DNA of 10,400 nucleotides, from NCBI GenBank assembly GCA_030018605.1, contig JASEHP010000041.1:1-10400 (forward strand), read 5' to 3'. The notes beneath the pieces were generated by a model. That model did no database searches. It was not told the DNA's origin and saw only the letters and a list, made by a program, of their open reading frames with translations. Of this stretch, positions 7,108 to 10,400 are shown one piece after another. The DNA is from Thermodesulfovibrionales bacterium. GTDB taxonomy: Bacteria; Nitrospirota; Thermodesulfovibrionia; Thermodesulfovibrionales; UBA1546. Both the position numbers and the translations under genes were made by a program. How positions within the stretch are numbered: the stretch's first letter is position 1; the number at the start of each line of letters is the position of its first letter.

Positions 7108-8118
7108 CTATTTTTTAGCATTAATGGCATCAATAATTTTAGTCTCTATCTCTTTTGCAGTGCCAGGATTATTTTTCAGAAATTCCTTGACGTTCTCCCT
7201 TCCCTGTCCGATCCTGCTGCCAGCGTAACTGTACCATGCTCCTGATTTTTCGATGATTCCCTTTTCAACTCCGATATCCACAAGTTCTCCTGCCCGTGAT
7301 ATGCCCTCGTTGAAGTATATGTCAAATTCTGCCTGTTTGAATGGCGGCGCAACCTTGTTCTTCACAACCTTGACCCTTACCCTTCCGCCTATGGCTTCCT
7401 GATTCTCCTTTATACTGTCTATTTTTCTTATATCAAGCCTCATGGATGAATAAAACTTCAATGCATTCCCGCCTGTGGTTGTTTCAGGATTTCCAAACAT
7501 GACTCCTATCTTCATCCGTAGCTGGTTTATAAATATAACCGTGGTCAAAGACCTCGATATCGCTGCTGTGAGCTTTCTTAATGCCTGGCTCATGAGCCTT
7601 GCCTGTAATCCCGGAAGTGAGTCGCCCATCTCGCCCTCTATCTCTGCCTTTGGCACAAGGGCTGCTACAGAGTCTATGACAACAACATCCACAGCGCCGC
7701 TTCTTACCAGCGCCTCGGTAACCTCAAGCGCCTGTTCTCCAGTGTCAGGCTGCGATATAAGGAGGTCTTCAATTTTTACGCCAAGCTTTTTTGCGTAATT
7801 TGTATCCAGCGCATGCTCTGCATCAATAAAAGCAGCAGTGCCGCCTGCCTGCTGTGCCTGTGCAATTGCATTAAGGGCGAGAGTTGTTTTGCCGGATGAC
7901 TCCGGTCCGTATATCTCTACAACCCTGCCTCTCGGGTATCCTCCTATGCCGGTTGCCATATCAAGCGCAAGCGAGCCTGTCGGTATAACCTGAATTCCTT
8001 CCGTAACCTCTCCTGCGCCAAGCTTCATTATCGCGCCCTTGCCAAAACTCTTTTCTATCTGAGAAATCGCCATCTCAAGTGCCTTAATCTTATCCTTGCT
8101 TGTCACGTCCTTGCTCAT
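7108..8118 (-). CDS. recA: Recombinase A
   Basis: RecA forms ATP-dependent filaments on single-stranded DNA, drives homologous strand exchange and triggers the SOS response. The protein (336 residues from the ATG used) has the N-terminal polymerisation helix with I-E-K-S-F-G-K-G-A, the Walker A motif GPESSGKT at about 71-78, the catalytic glutamate in AEHALD near 101, Walker B V-V-V-I-D at 145-149, and the DNA-binding loop 2 region containing M-F-G-N-P-E-T-T-T-G-G-N-A at about 207-219. It ends in E-I-E-T-K-I-I-D-A-I-N-A-K-K and lacks the long acidic tail of the enterobacterial protein. Two ATGs are adjacent (8121 and 8118). The second is preferred because the GGAGG at 8123-8127 is only 1 base from the first and 4 from the second. 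It follows thpR by 18 bases, and no LexA-type operator is visible immediately upstream. Confidence 0.99.
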   Translation of the reverse strand: MSKDVTSKDKIKALEMAISQIEKSFGKGAIMKLGAGEVTEGIQVIPTGSLALDMATGIGGYPRGRVVEIYGPESSGKTTLALNAIAQAQQAGGTAAFIDAEHALDTNYAKKLGVKIEDLLISQPDTGEQALEVTEALVRSGAVDVVVIDSVAALVPKAEIEGEMGDSLPGLQARLMSQALRKLTAAISRSLTTVIFINQLRMKIGVMFGNPETTTGGNALKFYSSMRLDIRKIDSIKENQEAIGGRVRVKVVKNKVAPPFKQAEFDIYFNEGISRAGELVDIGVEKGIIEKSGAWYSYAGSRIGQGRENVKEFLKNNPGTAKEIETKIIDAINAKK

Positions 8119-8122
8119 CATG

Positions 8123-8127
8123 CCTCC
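8123..8127 (-). promoter_or_regulatory. Ribosome binding site of recA
   Basis: GGAGG (within AAAAGGAGG) on the minus strand lies in the short gap between thpR and recA. Spacing is 4 bases to the ATG at 8118 but only 1 base to the ATG at 8121, which favours the second. Confidence 0.65.
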
Positions 8128-8136
8128 TTTTAAAAT

Positions 8137-8706
8137 CTATCTTCGCTTTCCTATAGGAATCTCATTGAGTTTAAAATGTTCTGCTCCGCCAGGCTTAAGT
8201 TCGCTCTTCATCAGTGTTATATTAATAACTTTTATTTTACCAAAATCCACTTCCTTTAGTGTAGCAAGTTCTTTCATCAGCGCATCCTTGTTTTTCAATG
8301 ACCCGACCCTGCCGATTGTGAGATGCGGCGCGAACTGTTTCTCATCTCTTTTGAATCCAAGTCCTTCCATTGATTCATCTATGTCGCGCTGAAGCCTTAT
8401 TACCTCTTCCGAATCGTGCATGCCAAGCCATACAACTCTCGGATGTTTCAAGTTCGGGAATACGCCGGCGCCTGATATATGAAGATAAAACCTCTCATGC
8501 GCTTTAGCCAGAGAAATAAGTTTTTCACTTATGTTTTTCAATTGTTCTTCAGTCGTATCTCCCAAAAATTTAAGGGTCAGATGAAGGTTCTCAGGCTGAA
8601 CCCATCTAACATCCGCGCCTGTTGCCTTCAATTTTTCAATAGGAATATAAATGTTTTTTTTCAGTTCCTCCGGCAATTCCAGAGATATAAAACACCTTAA
8701 CCCCAT
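8137..8706 (-). CDS. thpR: RNA 2',3'-cyclic phosphodiesterase (2H phosphoesterase)
   Basis: ThpR (formerly LigT) opens 2',3'-cyclic phosphates at RNA ends to 2'-phosphates and can ligate tRNA halves in vitro. The 189-residue length is normal. It opens with the family start R-C-F-I-S-L-E-L-P-E and carries both catalytic HxTx motifs: HLTL at 42-45 (followed by KFLGD) and HLTI at 128-131 (followed by GRV). The ATG overlaps the end of the upstream cinA-type gene by 10 bases, sharing A-T-G-G-G-G-T-T-A-A. A GGAG at 8717-8720, inside that gene, lies 10 bases before the start. Overlap and orientation indicate an operon running pgpA, pncC, thpR, recA. Presence directly before recA is a recurrent arrangement in several phyla, though no mechanistic link is known. 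Confidence 0.95.
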   Translation of the reverse strand: MGLRCFISLELPEELKKNIYIPIEKLKATGADVRWVQPENLHLTLKFLGDTTEEQLKNISEKLISLAKAHERFYLHISGAGVFPNLKHPRVVWLGMHDSEEVIRLQRDIDESMEGLGFKRDEKQFAPHLTIGRVGSLKNKDALMKELATLKEVDFGKIKVINITLMKSELKPGGAEHFKLNEIPIGKRR

Positions 8707-9185
8707 ATAGATACAACTCCATAAAGAAACTCTAATGCGGCAGCAGAAGCGGCCAGTTTTATTTCATCCCTTGAGCCTTCAAACATCATTCCTTTTGATT
8801 CAACTCCTCCTTCAAAAGATATGGCAATAAAGACTAACCCTGCCTCTTTATCCTCTATGGGTTTTGGGCCAAGGTTTCCTGTGATTGAAAGCGCAAAATC
8901 CGTCTTTGTTCTTAACCTCACGCCTTCTGCCATTGCCATGGCAGCTTCTTCGCTCACAGTCCCGTGCCGCCTTAAAATTGCTTTTTTGACGCCTAAAAGT
9001 TTTTCTTTTGATTCCGGCGAGTAACATACAACTGCTGAATCAAAAAAATCCGATGCGCCCGGCAGATGAGCAACCAGAGAGCTTATAAAACCTGCAGTGC
9101 ATGATTCAGCAAGAGAAAGCCTGAGATTTTTTGACTTAAAAATCCCGTGTACTTTTCTGATTAATTTTAATTCAGGAGTTTCCAT
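8697..9185 (-). CDS. pncC: CinA C-terminal-type nicotinamide-nucleotide amidohydrolase
   Basis: This family deamidates nicotinamide mononucleotide to nicotinic acid mononucleotide in the pyridine nucleotide cycle. The protein (162 residues) is the stand-alone amidase domain, without the N-terminal molybdopterin-binding-like domain of full CinA. Visible marks are L-A-E-S-C-T-A-G at 25-32 (the family usually has AESCTGG, so one Gly is Ala), G-A-S-D-F-F at 43-48, V-V-C-Y-S at 52-56 with the conserved Tyr 55 and Lys 60, L-L-G-V at 63-66, and S-I-T-G-N-L-G-P at 100-107. The last is the position of the usual G-I-A-G-P, slightly divergent. The ATG lies 19 bases inside the 3' end of pgpA and has no clear Shine-Dalgarno, so translation is probably coupled. 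It overlaps thpR by 10 bases at its end. In species where full CinA neighbours recA it was linked to competence; this short form does not imply that. Confidence 0.93.
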   Translation of the reverse strand: METPELKLIRKVHGIFKSKNLRLSLAESCTAGFISSLVAHLPGASDFFDSAVVCYSPESKEKLLGVKKAILRRHGTVSEEAAMAMAEGVRLRTKTDFALSITGNLGPKPIEDKEAGLVFIAISFEGGVESKGMMFEGSRDEIKLAASAAALEFLYGVVSIWG

Positions 9186-9610
9186 AACTGTAATACCAGA
9201 TTCGTATATGCCGCAGCGCCTATGTCATCCGCCATCATCCCGAATCCGCCATTAAAAACACCCTCAAGCCTTCTCAGTGGAGGCGGTTTAAGTATATCAA
9301 AGAATCTGAATAAAACAAACGCCGCTATTATATAGCCCCAGCTCAGCGGCAGAAACAACAGGGATGCCATATAACCTGCGAATTCATCAATGACTATATG
9401 GCGTGAATCCTTCTGCCCGAAAAGTTTCTCTGCCTTATCGGATGACACAATGCCTGCGATCATAAAAAAAACAGTGAGGCCTATGTGCAGAGACAGAGGC
9501 GGCTTAAGAATAAGCATAAATATAAGCGCTGCCAGAGTCCCCAACGTGCCCGGAGCAAAAGGCAGATAGCCGATAAAACCCAATGTAGCGATTTGTTTTA
9601 AAAATGCCAT
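9167..9610 (-). CDS. pgpA: Phosphatidylglycerophosphatase A
   Basis: PgpA removes the phosphate from phosphatidylglycerophosphate at the inner membrane, giving phosphatidylglycerol. The 147-residue protein has the family motifs in order: G-Y-L-P-F-A-P-G-T-L-G-T at 14-25, the catalytic acidic motif I-D-E-F-A-G at 74-79, F-R-F-F-D-I-L-K-P at 101-109, and G-F-G-M-M-A-D-D at 122-129. Hydrophobic helices lie around 26-36, 42-55, 80-90 and 92-105. It overlaps the pncC start by 19 bases. The ATG is not preceded by a Shine-Dalgarno, unlike several genes here, and comes directly after a stop codon (TAA at 9611-9613) of an unlikely open frame in the repeat-like segment upstream. This suggests its original leader may have been altered by an insertion. 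Identity is secure; the start is fairly secure because it matches the family N-terminus. Confidence 0.96.
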   Translation of the reverse strand: MAFLKQIATLGFIGYLPFAPGTLGTLAALIFMLILKPPLSLHIGLTVFFMIAGIVSSDKAEKLFGQKDSRHIVIDEFAGYMASLLFLPLSWGYIIAAFVLFRFFDILKPPPLRRLEGVFNGGFGMMADDIGAAAYTNLVLQLWKLLN

Positions 9611-9623
9611 TTAAGAAATACCG

Positions 9624-9662
9624 CAATCCAGTGATATGGGAGGGCTGCCCTGTAGCTGGATG
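9624..9662. other. Hairpin just upstream of pgpA
   Basis: ATCCAG at 9626-9631 is complementary to CTGGAT at 9656-9661, extended by GC/GC with one bulged base. Inside it, AGGGC and GCCCT (9641-9651) form a short perfect palindrome. The arms together make a compact stem about 15 bases before the pgpA start codon. Its right side overlaps the left end of the larger hairpin at 9655-9818, so the two folds would compete. No T-run follows. A regulatory role is possible but unproven. Confidence 0.45.
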
Positions 9663-9818
9663 CTTTGAGCGACATCAGAGAATTTTTGGTAACAAATCTT
9701 GGCGAAGTGGAAGATACGCAATTTCAACTGTTTGAGCCTAAAAGGCGAGTTTTGAAATTGCCTGTAACAAGCCTTAGATTTGTCAAAAAGTCTCTGCAAA
9801 AAGCGAAAAGCGTTCAGC
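9655..9818. repeat. Long imperfect hairpin, MITE-like or structured RNA element
   Basis: The arms of a 164-base inverted repeat are 9655-9703 and 9771-9818. Matching blocks from outside in: GCTG/CAGC; GCTTT/AAAGC; CAGAGA/TCTCTG (9676-9681 and 9791-9796); TTTTTG/CAAAAA; ACAAATCT/AGATTTGT (9692-9699 and 9776-9783); GGC/GCC. Inside, a perfect 10-base stem GCAATTTCAA/TTGAAATTGC (9718-9727 and 9752-9761) encloses a small GCCT/AGGC hairpin at 9736-9746. A perfect palindrome AACAATTGTT flanks it at 9819-9828. Both strands are open to translation for much of this region (a TTG-started 70-residue frame on minus, a frame without a good start on plus), but neither protein is recognisable and neither has a convincing start. 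The segment fills the gap between osmC and pgpA. It may be a non-autonomous mobile repeat or a structured RNA; there is no T-run to mark it as an intrinsic terminator. Confidence 0.6.
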
Positions 9819-9837
9819 AACAATTGTTATTCCCTTT

Positions 9838-10257
9838 CTATTCCTCAATTATCTTCCAACTCCACGTTATCTTTGCAGAACCTTCAAGCGTCGCCTTAAC
9901 AGAACAGTATTTTTTCATCGAAAGCTCAACAGCCCTTTTTACTGCATCATCGGAAACATTCTTTCCCCTCACAATAAACTCTATGTCTATGTCAGTAAAT
10001 TTTTTGGGGTAGTTTTCAGCCTTCTGTCCCTTAACATTTATCTCCAGCCCTTTCAAATCCTGTTTCTTCTTATTGAGTATTGAAGCCACATCCATACCCG
10101 AGCACCCTCCAATGCCAATTAAAAGAAGCTCCATAGGTCTCAGCCCGGTATTTCTTCCGCCGACTCCTGCATCGCCGTCCATAACTATTGCATGCCCTGA
10201 TGCCGCCTCTCCTACAAACTGAAGTCCGTTCACATATGTTATCTTTGCTTCAGACAT
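9838..10257 (-). CDS. OsmC/Ohr-family protein
   Basis: OsmC-family proteins are dimeric thiol peroxidases or related proteins. The 139-residue length fits the short YhfA/OsmC-like subgroup. The protein has an N-terminal beta region, L-R-P-M-E-L-L-L-I-G-I-G at 39-50, the first conserved cysteine at C52 in G-G-C-S-G-M-D-V, and the second at C118 in K-K-Y-C-S-V. In Ohr/OsmC these two cysteines form the redox pair that reduces organic hydroperoxides; here both are present, so peroxidase activity is plausible. The substrate is unknown and I do not assign osmC or ohr. The start is well supported: GGAGG at 10264-10268 lies 6 bases upstream, behind a near-consensus promoter, which gives a leader of about 25 bases. 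It is separated from pgpA by the hairpin-forming segment and may be its own transcription unit. Confidence 0.9.
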   Translation of the reverse strand: MSEAKITYVNGLQFVGEAASGHAIVMDGDAGVGGRNTGLRPMELLLIGIGGCSGMDVASILNKKKQDLKGLEINVKGQKAENYPKKFTDIDIEFIVRGKNVSDDAVKRAVELSMKKYCSVKATLEGSAKITWSWKIIEE

Positions 10258-10263
10258 ATCATT

Positions 10264-10268
10264 CCTCC
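10264..10268 (-). promoter_or_regulatory. Ribosome binding site of the OsmC-family gene
   Basis: GGAGG on the minus strand lies 6 bases before the ATG at 10257, an optimal distance. It fixes this start over the overlapping out-of-frame ATG a few bases upstream. Confidence 0.75.
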
Positions 10269-10290
10269 AGAGAAAATTATTAGATAAATC

Positions 10291-10319
10291 ATTAAATCAG
10301 AGGCATGAAGGTTTGTCAA
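10291..10319 (-). promoter_or_regulatory. Sigma70-type promoter of the OsmC-family gene
   Basis: On the minus strand, a perfect TTGACA (10314-10319) is followed by a 17-base spacer and TTTAAT (10291-10296), which differs from TATAAT at one base. The spacer ends in TGA, giving an extended -10 (TGnTTTAAT). Transcription would begin near 10284, about 27 bases before the ATG. This is the best promoter in the window. It could also feed the genes further downstream if the hairpin at 9655-9818 does not stop transcription. Confidence 0.75.
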
Positions 10320-10345
10320 GCATTTCCATTAGGAATAAACGACAT

Positions 10346-10400
10346 TGTAATACCAAAATAGAAATGTCCGGTTTTACCAAAGTAGAAATGTCCTATTCCG
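10346..10400. mobile_element. Probable terminal repeats of an insertion sequence (partial)
   Basis: Two 20-base direct repeats lie at 10351-10370 and 10375-10394, spaced 24 bases start to start. They share TACCAAA, then A or G, then TAGAAATGTCC, so 18 of the first 19 bases match. The likely outer tip is TGTAATACC starting at 10346. Several short direct repeats inside a TG-starting terminus is the layout of IS21-family ends and of some related DDE integrase-type elements, and I have a general impression of such ACATTTCTACTTTGGT ends in MAG-type genomes. The transposase genes would lie to the right, outside the window. The family is not certain, and the element could be an isolated end. Confidence 0.55.

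Noticed and set aside
8119..8140. LexA/SOS operator directly before recA
   Set aside because: The 18-base gap contains only the ribosome binding site and no dyad; any SOS promoter would have to lie further upstream, inside or before the pgpA-thpR genes, and I could not identify one.
9611..9823. A 70-codon minus-strand frame (TTG start) between osmC and pgpA
   Set aside because: It starts at TTG, has no clear Shine-Dalgarno, matches no family I recognise and lies wholly over the long inverted repeat, which by itself keeps frames open on both strands. I treat it as a by-product of the repeat.
9654..9837. A plus-strand open frame through the same segment, reading L-D-A-L-S-D-I-R-E-F-L
   Set aside because: The local peptide looks protein-like, but it lacks an ATG and ribosome binding site, follows a stop codon at 9653-9655, and runs on into antisense osmC sequence. 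A broken transposase or other remnant cannot be excluded but is not supported.

Overview
This is a compact, ordinary-looking bacterial chromosome segment. Every convincing gene lies on the minus strand, so transcription runs from right to left. The organism looks like a diderm (Gram-negative) bacterium of moderate GC. It has an outer-membrane-type lipoprotein, a type IV pilus retraction ATPase and GGAGG ribosome binding sites. The gene order pgpA, cinA C-terminal type, thpR, recA, pilT, recX, (lipoprotein), alaS, phasin-like, ABC1 kinase reminds me of Nitrospirota or deltaproteobacterial genomes. That placement is inference from gene content, not a measured phylogeny.

Layout from the right edge in the direction of transcription. 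(1) 10346-10400 holds two near-identical 20-base direct repeats, 24 bases apart, which look like the terminal repeats of an insertion sequence whose body lies outside the window. (2) A strong sigma70-type promoter (10291-10319) drives an OsmC-family gene (9838-10257). (3) A 227-base gap (9611-9837) contains no convincing gene but can fold into a long imperfect hairpin and may be an inserted repeat. (4) A tightly packed run follows: pgpA, pncC/cinA and thpR overlap one another, and recA lies 18 bases further on. (5) pilT, recX, a small BamE-like lipoprotein and alaS follow with short gaps. (6) A small phasin-like coiled-coil protein is followed 3 bases later by an ABC1/UbiB-family membrane kinase. 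(7) The left edge has what may be the first codons of a membrane protein (CvpA-like).

The genes cover separate housekeeping jobs: phospholipid synthesis (pgpA), pyridine nucleotide salvage (pncC), RNA end processing (thpR), recombination and its control (recA, recX), twitching motility (pilT), translation (alaS) and probably quinone or membrane lipid homeostasis (ABC1 kinase). The recA/recX pair is functionally linked but split by pilT.

I do not see a new defence, mobile or biosynthetic system in this window. The items most worth a second look are non-coding: the long hairpin between osmC and pgpA, two intergenic hairpins built from degenerate 7-base repeats (one covering the alaS stop codon, one between recA and pilT), and the insertion-sequence-like end at the right edge. 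Several gene starts have been moved to the ATG that best fits a visible ribosome binding site.
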